Source: Bradyrhizobium sp. CER78 | GTDB lineage: Bacteria; Pseudomonadota; Alphaproteobacteria; Rhizobiales; Xanthobacteraceae | DNA length: 64,000 bases | Reading direction: 5' to 3' | Assembly: GCF_029846235.1 (NCBI RefSeq) | Contig: NZ_JARVWP010000011.1 | Span: 124,001 to 188,000, forward strand | Part shown: positions 33,551-44,317 of the stretch, piece after piece | Position numbering within the stretch: position 1 is the first letter of the stretch | How the letters are laid out: each line of letters begins with the position of its first letter | Program-made: the position numbers and the translations under genes | The notes under the pieces: model-generated | The model's input: the letters and a program-made list of their open reading frames with translations, nothing else | Told to the model about the DNA's origin: nothing | Database searches by the model: none

Positions 33551-34354
33551 GCCGGTCACGAGGTCGATGATGAACCGCTTCTTCCGCTCCGAGCCCTCCG
33601 GCACAAAGGCCTCGCCGGCCTGGAGGTCGTAATAGAGCTCCTTCGACTTCGGAAAGCCCTCGCCGCAGGCGGTGCGGATGATCTCGTCGTCGGCATAGTC
33701 GACGTCGACCGCAACCGTGTTGCGGCGCGGGCCGGCGGCGAGGTTGGAGAGACCGAAATATTTCGGCCCCTCGTTGCACGTCACGACATTGGCGCCATAG
33801 GCGCTGACCGCGTCCTCGGCCCGGAGCAGGAAGTCCGGCGTGATCTCGATCCGCTTGCCGGGCTTGCCGGAAAACTCCATCCGCGCCACCGCGCTTTCGA
33901 GGATGCCCTGGCCCATGTGGCCGACCGTGCAGACCAGCACGTCCTGCTGCGTGTCCTTGGTCACAACGATGCAGTCGTGGCCTTGCGCGCCGGGCAGGAA
34001 ACGGATGAAGCGGGTGGTCTTGCCGTCCTGCTCGAACAGCGCGACGCCGCCGAAATCGGTCGCGTGCGGCTCGCACTCGCTTTCATAGTTGACGACGAGC
34101 AGCGCGCTACTCGCGGCGAGGAAGCGTCCGGCGTAATGCTCCTTGGTCAGCTTGACGTCGCACGCCCGGCCGCCGGGATAGGATTTCGCCCGCGTGCAGG
34201 TCGATCCCTTGATGTTGGCGCTCGCGCAGAACGTCGCGAGCAGCGCGCGGTCGCTCTCTTCTGCGTGCGCTGGGCTGGAGATGAACTGGCTGGTGACGAA
34301 CAGGATCGCCGCGCCAAGTGCCGGCGCGAGGAAGCCGATATGTGATGTCCGCAT
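33530..34354 (-). CDS. Secreted hypothetical protein, cysteine-containing
   Basis: A 274-residue protein from ATG 34354 with a signal peptide (ALGAAILFVTSQFISSPAHA). The mature part contains ATFCASANIKGSTCTRAKSYPGGRACDVKLTKE-like cysteine spacing, GHDCIVVTKDTQQDVLVCTVGHMGQG, VVTCNEGPKYFG and RTACGEGFP, with at least seven cysteines, implying disulfides and a periplasmic or extracellular location. I do not recognise a family; Bradyrhizobium homologues are hypothetical. Its 3' end is repeated by the 20-bp tandem array. Confidence 0.75.
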   Translation of the reverse strand: MRTSHIGFLAPALGAAILFVTSQFISSPAHAEESDRALLATFCASANIKGSTCTRAKSYPGGRACDVKLTKEHYAGRFLAASSALLVVNYESECEPHATDFGGVALFEQDGKTTRFIRFLPGAQGHDCIVVTKDTQQDVLVCTVGHMGQGILESAVARMEFSGKPGKRIEITPDFLLRAEDAVSAYGANVVTCNEGPKYFGLSNLAAGPRRNTVAVDVDYADDEIIRTACGEGFPKSKELYYDLQAGEAFVPEGSERKKRFIIDLVTGKAAPAN

Positions 34355-34495
34355 GATCTTCAAAACACTGCCCGCAATGCGGCGGCATTTAGAGCATGAT
34401 CGAGGCCTGTGCGCAGCGTATTTCTGCGGCGACGGGGCGGGAACCGGCAGGGTGGCTTGGCCGTTGATGCCTGACAATTCCATTGGAGCCGCATC

Positions 34496-34735
34496 ATGAA
34501 ATCCATTCTTGTCGCATCCATTATTGCCGTCAGTGCGCTTGCCGCAACTTCGCCCGCCGACGCCAAGGGCTGCATCAAGGGCGCGGTCGTCGGCGGTGTC
34601 GCCGGCCATTATGCCGGCCATCACGGCATGCTCGGCGCCGCCGCCGGATGCCTCTACGGCCGCCATCACGCCAAGGAGCAGGAACGTCAGCGCCAGCCGC
34701 AACCGGCGCAGCCTTCGCAGCAGGAGAAGCTGTAA
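34496..34735 (+). CDS. Small secreted glycine-zipper protein
   Basis: A 79-residue protein: signal peptide (ILVASIIAVSALAATSPADA), then KGCIKGAVVGGVAGHYAGHHGMLGAAAGC, a glycine-zipper segment flanked by two cysteines and rich in histidine, then a Gln/Pro-rich tail. It resembles the small 17-kDa-antigen-like or YMGG-type proteins that associate with the outer membrane. GGAG precedes the ATG. Confidence 0.75.
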   Translation: MKSILVASIIAVSALAATSPADAKGCIKGAVVGGVAGHYAGHHGMLGAAAGCLYGRHHAKEQERQRQPQPAQPSQQEKL

Positions 34736-34812
34736 GGCCCGGTCTATTGTGAAGTCGCGTTTCCGGAACGCCGCCCGCAGGGGCGGCGTTGTCTTGTTGC
34801 GCAACGGAGACG

Positions 34813-35007
34813 ATGATGACGAAACCAAAAACCAAGACCATCCAGCCCGTTCCCGACGACAACAAGAGCCACAAGGGTCCCGGCAGCACCCCCGGCGTTC
34901 CCCTCGACACCACCAAGGGCCATCGCGACGACGAGAAGCACAACATCCGCGAGCAGGCCGCGCACGGCAATCTGACCCAGAACACCAGCAACCGGCGGTC
35001 GGGGTAG
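34813..35007 (+). CDS. Small hydrophilic hypothetical protein
   Basis: A 64-residue, highly charged, probably disordered protein (KTKTIQPVPDDNKSHKGPGS, TPGVPLDTTKGHRDDEKHNI then REQAAHGNLTQNTSN). The NLTQNTSNRRSG end is like that of short conserved proteins of Bradyrhizobium. GGAG precedes ATG 34813. It could be a stress or hydrophilin-type protein; there is no direct evidence. Confidence 0.65.
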   Translation: MMTKPKTKTIQPVPDDNKSHKGPGSTPGVPLDTTKGHRDDEKHNIREQAAHGNLTQNTSNRRSG

Positions 35008-35032
35008 GGCGTGGCGGCGCCACATCCTCACT

Positions 35033-35152
35033 GTCGTCCTGGCGAAAGCCAGGACCCATAACCACCGCTATAGCTTATTGAGGGAGTCTGGCCCCAGCGT
35101 CGCGCAACAATGCACATCTGGGGTAATGGGTCCTGGCCTTCGCCAGGACGAC
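35033..35152. repeat. Dispersed palindromic repeat, family D, copy 1
   Basis: Terminal inverted repeat GTCGTCCTGGCGAAAGCCAG at the left and ...CGCCAGGACGAC at the right, with a central GGCCCCAG/CTGGGG stem. The copy at 53874..54004 has the same layout and orientation, with end stems changed but still paired. Confidence 0.82.
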
Positions 35153-35191
35153 GGTGGGAATCCGATTCACCTGTCAAACAGCGTGCTCAGC

Positions 35192-35359
35192 GTCATCACC
35201 CACGCATGCGGGTGATCCAGTATTCCAGAGGCGGCGGTGCTTGAATCGAGAGGCCGCGGCGTACTGGATCGCCCGGTCCCGTCTTCGCCAAGGCTTCGAC
35301 GAGGCCATGAGTCCCTGGCGCGCCGGAGCTTTAGCGAAGGCGGCGAGCCGGGCGATGAC
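35192..35359. repeat. Composite inverted-repeat element
   Basis: Bounded by GTCATCACCC and GGGCGATGAC. Inner parts include CGCATGCGGGTGATCCAGTA and GTACTGGATCGCCCGG, which can pair partly. The structure is like dispersed repeats seen in Bradyrhizobium genomes. No second copy occurs in this window. Confidence 0.6.
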
Positions 35360-35445
35360 GGCTGGGAATGGTGACGCAGCTTCGCATTCTCGCGGCGCGT
35401 TTCGCCCGAGCTTTGCATTTCGTTTGCCCTCCGTCTGAACAGAGG

Positions 35446-35554
35446 GCGCAGGGAAGACCGGGTGCCGATCGCACCCATGGGCCCCGTGCAATGGGTAGAA
35501 AGCACGGGGGTAGGACCACAGGTGTAACCGGAAACATCCCGGCCTTCCCTGCGC
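35446..35554. repeat. Cloverleaf-like structured element, possible RNA
   Basis: A 17-bp inverted repeat (GCGCAGGGAAGACCGGG at 35446..35462 with 35538..35554, one mismatch) encloses two more hairpins: GGTGC-CGATC-GCACC (35461..35475) and CCCCGTGC/GCACGGGG (35482..35489 with 35501..35508). From memory, similar sequences recur in Bradyrhizobium and Rhodopseudomonas genomes. Nothing coding is seen from here to 35945. Confidence 0.6.
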
Positions 35555-35945
35555 GATGGTAGTGCGGCTTACTTCGTGCTCTCCCCGGCGAGACTGGGCT
35601 TTGTTGTCACCGTCTCCGCAACGCGCACCGCGCAATTCGAGAGACACCTACCATGAGGGCGTCAGGACCACACGACTTCACCGTCCGCTTCACGCGCATT
35701 CGTCGACTGCGCATTCCGCGTCCACCGCATCTCACACCGCGTTCGTGACGATCGCGACCCGCCCCTCGTGTCGGGTGAGACGCGCACATTGAACATCTGA
35801 GTTGGGTCCCGCGTCAAGTTAAATTCCGAAAATCGGAATATGTCCGCCGCGGCCCGCTGCCGGCGTGACGCGCATCACGTCGCAGGCGGGCACGCGCGGC
35901 TAGATTGGCGGCATCGGATCACCCGACTGCCAAGGAAACGTCGCC

Positions 35946-36332
35946 ATGAACGCCATCGCCGCACCGAAATCATCCGCGCAGAACCGGCTCGAAGGCTTTG
36001 CGCTCACCGCCATGCTGCAGGGCCTGCCGATCTTCGCCGCCGCCGTGCTGGTGCTGAAGATCATGGACGCCCCGGAAATCGTCGGCGAACGCTTTGGCGC
36101 CGCGATCTACGTCGTGCTGGCGTCGCTGGTCTATGCCGCGATCACGCCATGGCTCGCCGCGAAATTCCCGAACCGTCTCGCGCACGCCTACGCGCCGGTG
36201 TTCTTCGATGCCGGCCTGACGTTCCCCGAGAAGATCGCGCGATGGCGGAGCCAGCCCACGGTCTCGCTGCAGCTCATGACCACGATGATCATGATGTCGC
36301 TGCTGGCGGTCGCTGTGGTGAGTGTGGGGTGA
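35946..36332 (+). CDS. Hypothetical membrane protein
   Basis: A 128-residue protein with three likely membrane helices (AMLQGLPIFAAAVLVLKIM, GAAIYVVLASLVYAAITPWLA and TTMIMMSLLAVAVVSVG) separated by an amphipathic FPEKIARWRSQ. AAGGAAA precedes the ATG. No family is recognised. It lies between the repeat-rich stretch and the HEPN cassette. Confidence 0.7.
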   Translation: MNAIAAPKSSAQNRLEGFALTAMLQGLPIFAAAVLVLKIMDAPEIVGERFGAAIYVVLASLVYAAITPWLAAKFPNRLAHAYAPVFFDAGLTFPEKIARWRSQPTVSLQLMTTMIMMSLLAVAVVSVG

Positions 36333-36450
36333 GCGACTGCTCTTAGGTACCCAGCGGTGCTTCGGCTGCGGTCGCTACTCGAACTCAGTCGAGGCCAGAA
36401 ATTCCTCAGCTTGCAGGCGGGTAGAGAAGGGAATTTTGTAAGTCTCTGTG

Positions 36451-37047
36451 CTACGACATAATCTTGAACCAGGTGCGCACGGCGAGATTGAGACGTTCTT
36501 GCTCAAGCTCATCCGTTGGATTGCAATGAGCGATTGGCCCGCGCAAAAGATTTAGTTGATTTGAGACATTGCTAACTGCGGTCTTTGACTGGAATATCGG
36601 ATCGAACAGTTCCCAATTATCCGTAATTAGCTGAGATAGCTCCCCAAACGTCGTGTAATCTATTAGCCGATCAGACCGCGGAGTAATTCCGCTATCAATC
36701 TCCTTTTTTCGGCGAGATGCTGCTGGCTTACGAATTTTGTCCTCGTCGACGCGCGTTCCATTCCACCAATCAGCACCGGCATCTTCGACCATGACGTCAG
36801 CGACAAGCTTTCTTATCGAATTCTCCAGGCAATAGAATACCTCATAGAACTCTGACATCTGTGCCGCCTCTGATCGAAGCATTGCTTCGAACTGCTCATA
36901 TTCGGCGGCTTTACGATTCTTTGCTGCGGTCTTCGTCTCGTGCCCTAGGTCTATCCCGAACTCACGTTCGATCTTCGACATGCTCAACGATATTTGTAAG
37001 CCGGCCATGCCAAATGCTCGAATAAAACCATCTGGTCGACTAGCCAT
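36451..37047 (-). CDS. Swt1-type HEPN domain protein (probable RNase toxin or effector)
   Basis: A 198-residue protein. The C-terminal half has the HEPN pattern found in Swt1-like proteins: a helix FYEVFYCLENSIRKLVADVM, the linker with DWWNGTRVDEDKIRKPAASR, LIDYTTFGELSQLITDNWELFDPIF, and the RxxxxH motif R169-GPIA-H174 in LLRGPIAHCN. HEPN proteins with this motif are often metal-independent RNases in toxin-antitoxin and abortive-infection systems. The N-terminal 80 residues are basic and helical. Its ATG overlaps the stop of the DUF5343 gene by 8 bases. Base composition is clearly more A/T-rich than in neighbouring genes, suggesting transfer. Confidence 0.78.
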   Translation of the reverse strand: MASRPDGFIRAFGMAGLQISLSMSKIEREFGIDLGHETKTAAKNRKAAEYEQFEAMLRSEAAQMSEFYEVFYCLENSIRKLVADVMVEDAGADWWNGTRVDEDKIRKPAASRRKKEIDSGITPRSDRLIDYTTFGELSQLITDNWELFDPIFQSKTAVSNVSNQLNLLRGPIAHCNPTDELEQERLNLAVRTWFKIMS

Positions 37048-37678
37048 CTTGAGCTCTCAATAAATGCTCTTTTAGGCTCTTAAAGATCGCATCGAAAACG
37101 TTTGGATCGGCTGTCGCCGGCAGGTTGAGATTGATCGTGTAGCCTAGATTGATGCCGAAAGCTCTGCTCGGAAGTTGTTCTTGCGTGGGCTCGGACTTTT
37201 CCCGCGCCGGTTCATCGGACTTCAGTATTGGAGTGAGCTCTTGTTCCGATTTGCTATTGAAATTGGCAAACTGCTTCAAATGTTTGATGCAGCTTACCGT
37301 CAACTTCACAGGATTTGAATCGTGCGCTTCGCCAGTCTCTTCAACGACTAGTCCTAGTAAATCAGCGTCATTTAGCTCATGCATGAATTCGTTTCGGACG
37401 TACAGGGGCGCATATGCCGAACGAATGGCCGCGGCCATCGCTAAACCACTCGACGCCGGATTCCGAAATTTTCTATAGACCTCGTTTGGTGAGCCATCAG
37501 GATTCGTCAATCCCAATTTTTTCAAGAAGGTGGTCATTTGGTCGCCTGATCCGCCGGGTATCTTGAGGATCGTCTTTACAAAATCCTGGCTAACGCGATC
37601 AGGAACTGCGGCGGTCTTAATGCCGTTGAGGGCCTTTACAATGTTTCCGGGCGAACTGACGTAAGGCAGTGAAGGCAT
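37040..37678 (-). CDS. DUF5343 domain protein, partner of the HEPN protein
   Basis: A 212-residue protein from ATG 37678. Residues 1-110 fit DUF5343, a winged-helix-like domain: YVSSPGNIVKALNGIKTAAV, QMTTFLKKLGLTNPDGSP, NEVYRKFRNPASSGLAMAAAIRSAY. A linker rich in Glu and Ser follows, then a C-terminal beta-alpha unit (LGYTINLNLPATADPNVFDAIF, then KSLKEHLL) that I associate with defence-linked partners of HEPN proteins. It could be the antitoxin, sensor or DNA-binding subunit. It is the first of the two genes and shares the A/T-rich composition. Confidence 0.72.
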   Translation of the reverse strand: MPSLPYVSSPGNIVKALNGIKTAAVPDRVSQDFVKTILKIPGGSGDQMTTFLKKLGLTNPDGSPNEVYRKFRNPASSGLAMAAAIRSAYAPLYVRNEFMHELNDADLLGLVVEETGEAHDSNPVKLTVSCIKHLKQFANFNSKSEQELTPILKSDEPAREKSEPTQEQLPSRAFGINLGYTINLNLPATADPNVFDAIFKSLKEHLLRAQDG

Positions 37679-37758
37679 GCGCGAGACACCTATGCATGTC
37701 AGAATGGAATCGTTGAGATAATGGACGATGTGGCAAGGTCGGTGCTTATACAAGTGTT

Positions 37759-37778
37759 AGTTGTGAATAGTTGTGAAT
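37759..37778. repeat. Tandem 10-bp duplication at the cassette/uvrB border
   Basis: AGTTGTGAAT occurs twice in a row (37759..37768 and 37769..37778), ending three bases beyond the uvrB stop. It lies on the side of the HEPN cassette where foreign sequence joins the core gene, so it may be a scar of insertion. Confidence 0.7.
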
Positions 37779-37780
37779 TT

Positions 37781-40708
<2,928 letters not shown>

Positions 40709-40850
40709 GGCCGGAATATGGGACGAGTCCGGCAGCGAGAAAAGGGCAAATGGCGCCCCGATCTGAGCGCAGGCGATGCTGCTGACAGCAGGGTGTCAGC
40801 AGGCTCGCTGATTGGATCGGGCGGTGACGAGGCAGCATCGGAACTCGGCT

Positions 40851-40962
40851 CCCTCTCCCGCTTGCGGGGGAGGGTTGGGGTGGGGGCTCTCGCCGCGAGT
40901 CGTATCGTGGAGAGCCCACCCGGCGCGCTGCGCGCACCGACCTCCCCCGCAAGCGGGAGAGG
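40851..40962. repeat. Dispersed palindromic repeat, family E, copy 1
   Basis: Terminal inverted repeat CCTCTCCCGCTTGCGGGGGA at left and TCCCCCGCAAGCGGGAGAGG at right (40851..40962), with a middle GGGTGGGGGCTCTC...GAGAGCCCACCC stem. It lies upstream of uvrB. The second copy is at 44163..44282. Confidence 0.85.
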
Positions 40963-40985
40963 TTACACGGAGAACGTGGCGAGAG

Positions 40986-41192
40986 TTACGCGCGCGGCAG
41001 GTCGACGATGTCGAGATGAATCCCGCCGCAGCCGTCGCAGCGCATCGTCCAGTATTCGGCGGCGCGGCCGGGAATCACGCGCAGCAGCGACAGCCGGGCG
41101 GCGCATTCCGGGCAGCTGGTGCGGACCTGCGCCGGCCAGACCGGATCCGGCTCGCATTGCGGGACCACGGCGAGCACCACGTTGCCCGTCAC
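40986..41192 (-). CDS. Small zinc-ribbon-like protein
   Basis: A 68-residue protein with two CxxC pairs (TSCPECAARL and MRCDGCGGIH), a probable zinc ribbon. GTG at 41192 overlaps the TGA of the upstream 78-residue gene (GTGA), so translation is probably coupled. It ends in HLDIVDLPRA. It may bind nucleic acid or protein; the role is unknown. Confidence 0.7.
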   Translation of the reverse strand: MTGNVVLAVVPQCEPDPVWPAQVRTSCPECAARLSLLRVIPGRAAEYWTMRCDGCGGIHLDIVDLPRA

Positions 41193-41425
41193 GCCGACGC
41201 TTCGGTTGCCGGAATCGTCATGCCATAGCGCTGTGGGAACCGGTCGATAGTTTGCTTCGCGTCGGCGATCGCCGCATCCGGATCGGACCACGCAAAGCCG
41301 ATGTCGAGCATCGGAAACGGCATGCCATCGATGACGACCGGCCTTTGATCGACCCGTTGAATCCTGGCGTGCCATTGCCCCTTCCCCACTTCAAACGACT
41401 TGATCTCAAAACCGCTGTAGATCAT
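41189..41425 (-). CDS. Small hypothetical protein
   Basis: A 78-residue protein: MIYSGFEIKSFEVGKGQWHARI forms a likely beta-sheet, followed by PFPMLDIGFAWSDPDAAIADAKQTIDRF, which predicts a helix. It resembles small conserved proteins in Bradyrhizobium annotated as hypothetical. GAGG lies six bases before the ATG. It is coupled to the zinc-ribbon gene downstream. Confidence 0.7.
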   Translation of the reverse strand: MIYSGFEIKSFEVGKGQWHARIQRVDQRPVVIDGMPFPMLDIGFAWSDPDAAIADAKQTIDRFPQRYGMTIPATEASA

Positions 41426-41578
41426 GGCGACCTCGCGATGCCCTTCTCAAAGGAAGCACGGGCGCGCGGCGCCCTATGTGAACCAGATCACAAGTCGCGC
41501 GGTTTATTTCCGCGGTGCAAAGCAGTTCCAGCTTTTTGTCTTGCCGCGGTTTCTAGGGGCGAACCGGATGAAAACGCG

Positions 41579-41621
41579 CTAAAGCGCGACGAGTTGAGGC
41601 TGAATCGTCATCGCGCTTTAG
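41579..41621. repeat. Palindromic element CTAAAGCGCGA/TCGCGCTTTAG
   Basis: An 11-bp perfect inverted repeat (41579..41589 with 41611..41621) joined to the family-B repeat at 41632..41682. I recall the two occurring together in Bradyrhizobium genomes. It lies downstream of the flavin monooxygenase gene stop. Confidence 0.65.
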
Positions 41622-41631
41622 TTCTTTGTTT

Positions 41632-41682
41632 GATCATGATCTTTTCGGAAAACCGCTTCGCACTTTTCCGGATCATGCTCTA
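41632..41682. repeat. Dispersed palindromic repeat, family B, copy 2
   Basis: Reverse orientation to the copy at 28287. It ends exactly at the stop codon of the monooxygenase gene (CTA at 41680..41682 on the plus strand), so the TAG and the repeat start are joined. Confidence 0.85.
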
Positions 41683-42900
41683 GCCGCGGACCGCGATATG
41701 ATCGGCGAGCACGGCTGCGTCGTCGCCGACGCCGGACAGGAACGAGGATTTCATCTTCGACAGCCATTGCAGGCCGAGGAAATAGAGCCCCGGCACCTCG
41801 GAGACGCCGTGGCGGTGCCGCGGTACCCCATTGGCGTCCAGCACCGGTATGTCGATCCAGTCCAGATCGAGGCCATAGCCGGTGGCCCAGATCACGCTGC
41901 CGATCCGCTCGGCGTTGAGGTCGATCGCTGCGAGCGGCGCAGTGAGGCAGGGCGGATCGGGCAGGCGGAGGCGCGCCAAGGGATCGTGTGGATGATCGAG
42001 GCCGCGTGCGGCGATGAAGTCGTCGACGATGCCGAGGAATGTCGCGTAGTAGGCATCGCCATTGGCGATGTTGGTGGCAAGATCGGGCGCGATCGCGAGC
42101 ACGCCGTCGCGCGCCGCCGTCACGCGGCCGAGCAGCGTCACGCCATCGGCGGCGAAACGACGGAAATCGATGGTGTGGCCGCCATGGGCGCCCGTGATCA
42201 CCGGCAGCAGGCGCGAGGGGCCGCGCTGCTCGACCGGCGTCTCGTCGACGCGCATCTCGGCCAGCCACCAGAACAGGTCGCGGCCGCGATAGCGGCGCGG
42301 CAGGCGGTTGTGACGTCCGACCGACAGGAAGACATCGCGGCCGGCGCGCATCAACTCTTCGGTGATCTGCGCGCCCGAGGCACCGGCGCCGATCACCAGC
42401 ACCGCGCCGTCAGGCAGTTGCGCGGGATTTTTGTAGCCGCTGGCATGAACCTGAAACAGGCCGGGATGCTCGCGCAGCACGTCGGGCCGCAGCGGCCGCT
42501 GATAGGGGCCGGTGGCGATCACGACGTTGCGGGCGGCGATGCTGCCGCCGGCGAATTCGGCAAGGAAGCCGCCGGCATCGCGGCGCAGTCTGGTGACCTC
42601 GACGCCGCAGCGGATCGGCGGCGCGACGAAGGCGGCGTAGGCCTCGATGAAGGCGATGATGGAGGCGGTGTCCGAGAAGCCGTCGGGATCGCCGTGCGGA
42701 AACGCGAACTCCGGCAGCCGCACCGACCAGTTCGGAAACTGGAACATCAATCCGTCCCAGCGTTCGCTGCGCCAGCGCTCGGCGATCCGCCGCCGCTCCA
42801 GCACCAGATGGCCGATGCCGCGCCGCTGCAGCCGATGGCTCATGGTGAGCCCCGCCTGGCCGCCGCCGATCACCAGCGTGTCGACCGTCTCGTCAGGCAT
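41680..42900 (-). CDS. FAD/NAD(P)-dependent monooxygenase (CzcO/FMO-like)
   Basis: A 406-residue flavoprotein. It has the FAD Rossmann motif near the start (TLVIGGGQAGLTMSHRL), a second NADPH Rossmann motif in the middle (VLVIGAGASGAQITEEL), and the later ATG motif (SVIWATGYGLDLDWI) typical of flavin monooxygenases and related reductases. Substrate unknown. Its start overlaps the end of the LysR gene by 8 bases, so the two form an operon, and the regulator probably controls its own partner. Confidence 0.88.
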   Translation of the reverse strand: MPDETVDTLVIGGGQAGLTMSHRLQRRGIGHLVLERRRIAERWRSERWDGLMFQFPNWSVRLPEFAFPHGDPDGFSDTASIIAFIEAYAAFVAPPIRCGVEVTRLRRDAGGFLAEFAGGSIAARNVVIATGPYQRPLRPDVLREHPGLFQVHASGYKNPAQLPDGAVLVIGAGASGAQITEELMRAGRDVFLSVGRHNRLPRRYRGRDLFWWLAEMRVDETPVEQRGPSRLLPVITGAHGGHTIDFRRFAADGVTLLGRVTAARDGVLAIAPDLATNIANGDAYYATFLGIVDDFIAARGLDHPHDPLARLRLPDPPCLTAPLAAIDLNAERIGSVIWATGYGLDLDWIDIPVLDANGVPRHRHGVSEVPGLYFLGLQWLSKMKSSFLSGVGDDAAVLADHIAVRG

Positions 42901-43795
42901 TGCGCGCTCCCTTGCGGCGCGCGGCCGGTTCTGCCGCGGCGCGGATGATCCAGCGCCGGAACGCAGCGAAATCGCGCTGCTCGGCGTGGAAGCCGCGATA
43001 GACCAGATACCAGCGCATCCCCTTCGGCACGCTGAGCGCAAACGGCGCCACCAGCCGGCCGGCGGCGAGATCGTCATCGATATACGGCCGGATCCCCATC
43101 GCGATCCCGAGCCCGTCGCTCGCTGCCTGCAGCGCCTGGCCGTAGAACTGGAATTCCGGCCCGCGCGCGGTCAGGCGCGGCACGCCGGCGGCCTTCAGCC
43201 AGGACGGCCAATCGTCGGGCGAATGCGCGACGCGGATCAGGCTAGGTCCCTTGAGATCGGCGGGGCGCTTCAAGCCGTTGGCGAGCCGCGCCGTGCACAC
43301 CGGCATCAGGTCGGCGGCGAACAGCGGCTCGGCGACGAGGCCCGGCCATTGGCCGTCGCCGAGCTGGATGCCGCAGCTCCAGTCGTCAGCGAACGGCACC
43401 GCCATGCCGCCGGTCGTGATCCGCACTTCGATGTCGGGCTCCGCTTTGCGGAACTCGGCGAGGTGCGGGATCATCCATTTCATCGCAAAGGTCGGCCCGA
43501 CGCCGACGGTCAGCACCCGCGAACTGGCCGACGCCGTGACCTGCGCGGTGAGGCTCGCCAGCGCGTCGAAGATCGGCGTCAGCCCGCCTTGATAGGCGCG
43601 GCCGGCCGGTGTGGTGACAAGGCGGTTCGCCTTGCGCTCGAACAGCGCGACGCCGAGCCGCTCTTCCAGGAGATGCACCATGCGGCTGATCGCGGCGGCC
43701 GAGACGTTGAGCTCGCCGCCCGCCGCCGCAAAGCTGCCGGTGCGCGCCGCGGCCTCGAATGCCTTGATGCCGTTGAGAAAGAGCAGCCGCCGCAT
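42893..43795 (-). CDS. LysR family regulator (GcvA-like)
   Basis: A 300-residue regulator. N-terminal winged helix: LNGIKAFEAAARTGSFAAAGGELNVSAAAISR, then MVHLLEERLGVALFERK. The effector domain starts near residue 90 with LTVGVGPTFAMKWMIPHLAEF, the layout of the GcvA/AmpR subgroup. It is the first gene of a two-gene operon with the flavin monooxygenase. Signal unknown. Confidence 0.92.
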   Translation of the reverse strand: MRRLLFLNGIKAFEAAARTGSFAAAGGELNVSAAAISRMVHLLEERLGVALFERKANRLVTTPAGRAYQGGLTPIFDALASLTAQVTASASSRVLTVGVGPTFAMKWMIPHLAEFRKAEPDIEVRITTGGMAVPFADDWSCGIQLGDGQWPGLVAEPLFAADLMPVCTARLANGLKRPADLKGPSLIRVAHSPDDWPSWLKAAGVPRLTARGPEFQFYGQALQAASDGLGIAMGIRPYIDDDLAAGRLVAPFALSVPKGMRWYLVYRGFHAEQRDFAAFRRWIIRAAAEPAARRKGARNA

Positions 43796-43901
43796 GAACC
43801 CTCAGGAAAACTGATGCAAGGGCAAGATAACTCAGTTTGCGGGCAGAGGCCAAGCAGCGCAGAAATATGCAGACAATCCCTGCTGACCCGGCGAGGACCC
43901 A

Positions 43902-44135
43902 ATGACTGAGACCACGGACGCCCTGGTGCTCGATCTCGTCGAATGGGTCGCCCGCGAGCCGCGGCGCTATGCCGAGGTGCTCGAGGTCTGGCGCACCTCA
44001 TGCCCCCGGCTGACGATCTGGGAGGACGCGGTCGATCGCGGCTATGTCGCGCGCCGTCCCTCCGTCGAGGGCATGCGGGTAATGGTGACGGAAACCGGCG
44101 AGACTTTTTTGCGCGCGCATGGGCGGATGCATTGA
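43902..44135 (+). CDS. Small hypothetical protein, possibly winged-helix-like
   Basis: A 77-residue protein: ALVLDLVEWVAREPRRYAEV, LEVWRTSCPRLTIWEDAVDRG and VMVTETGETFLRAHGR. The last part resembles a beta-hairpin and recognition wing (VTETG-x-FL) of MarR-like small proteins. GAGG precedes the ATG. It is divergent from the LysR gene by about 105 bases. Conserved in Bradyrhizobium as hypothetical. Confidence 0.68.
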   Translation: MTETTDALVLDLVEWVAREPRRYAEVLEVWRTSCPRLTIWEDAVDRGYVARRPSVEGMRVMVTETGETFLRAHGRMH

Positions 44136-44162
44136 GGACGTATCCCGGTGATGCCTTCTTCA

Positions 44163-44282
44163 CCTCTCCCGCTTGCGGGGGAGGTCGGATTGCATCGTAG
44201 ATGCAATCCGGGTGGGGGCTCTCTCCACAAGATGACTCGTGGAGAAACCCCCACCCCGGCCCTCCCCCGCAAGCGGGAGAGG
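44163..44282. repeat. Dispersed palindromic repeat, family E, copy 2
   Basis: Same terminal inverted repeat as 40851..40962 (CCTCTCCCGCTTGCGGGGGA at left). The inner part differs, GGATTGCATCGTAGATGCAATCC, but still makes a hairpin. It separates two convergent genes. Confidence 0.85.
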
Positions 44283-44317
44283 GGGAGTAGTCCCGATGCG
44301 GCGCCGGTGATGCCAAC

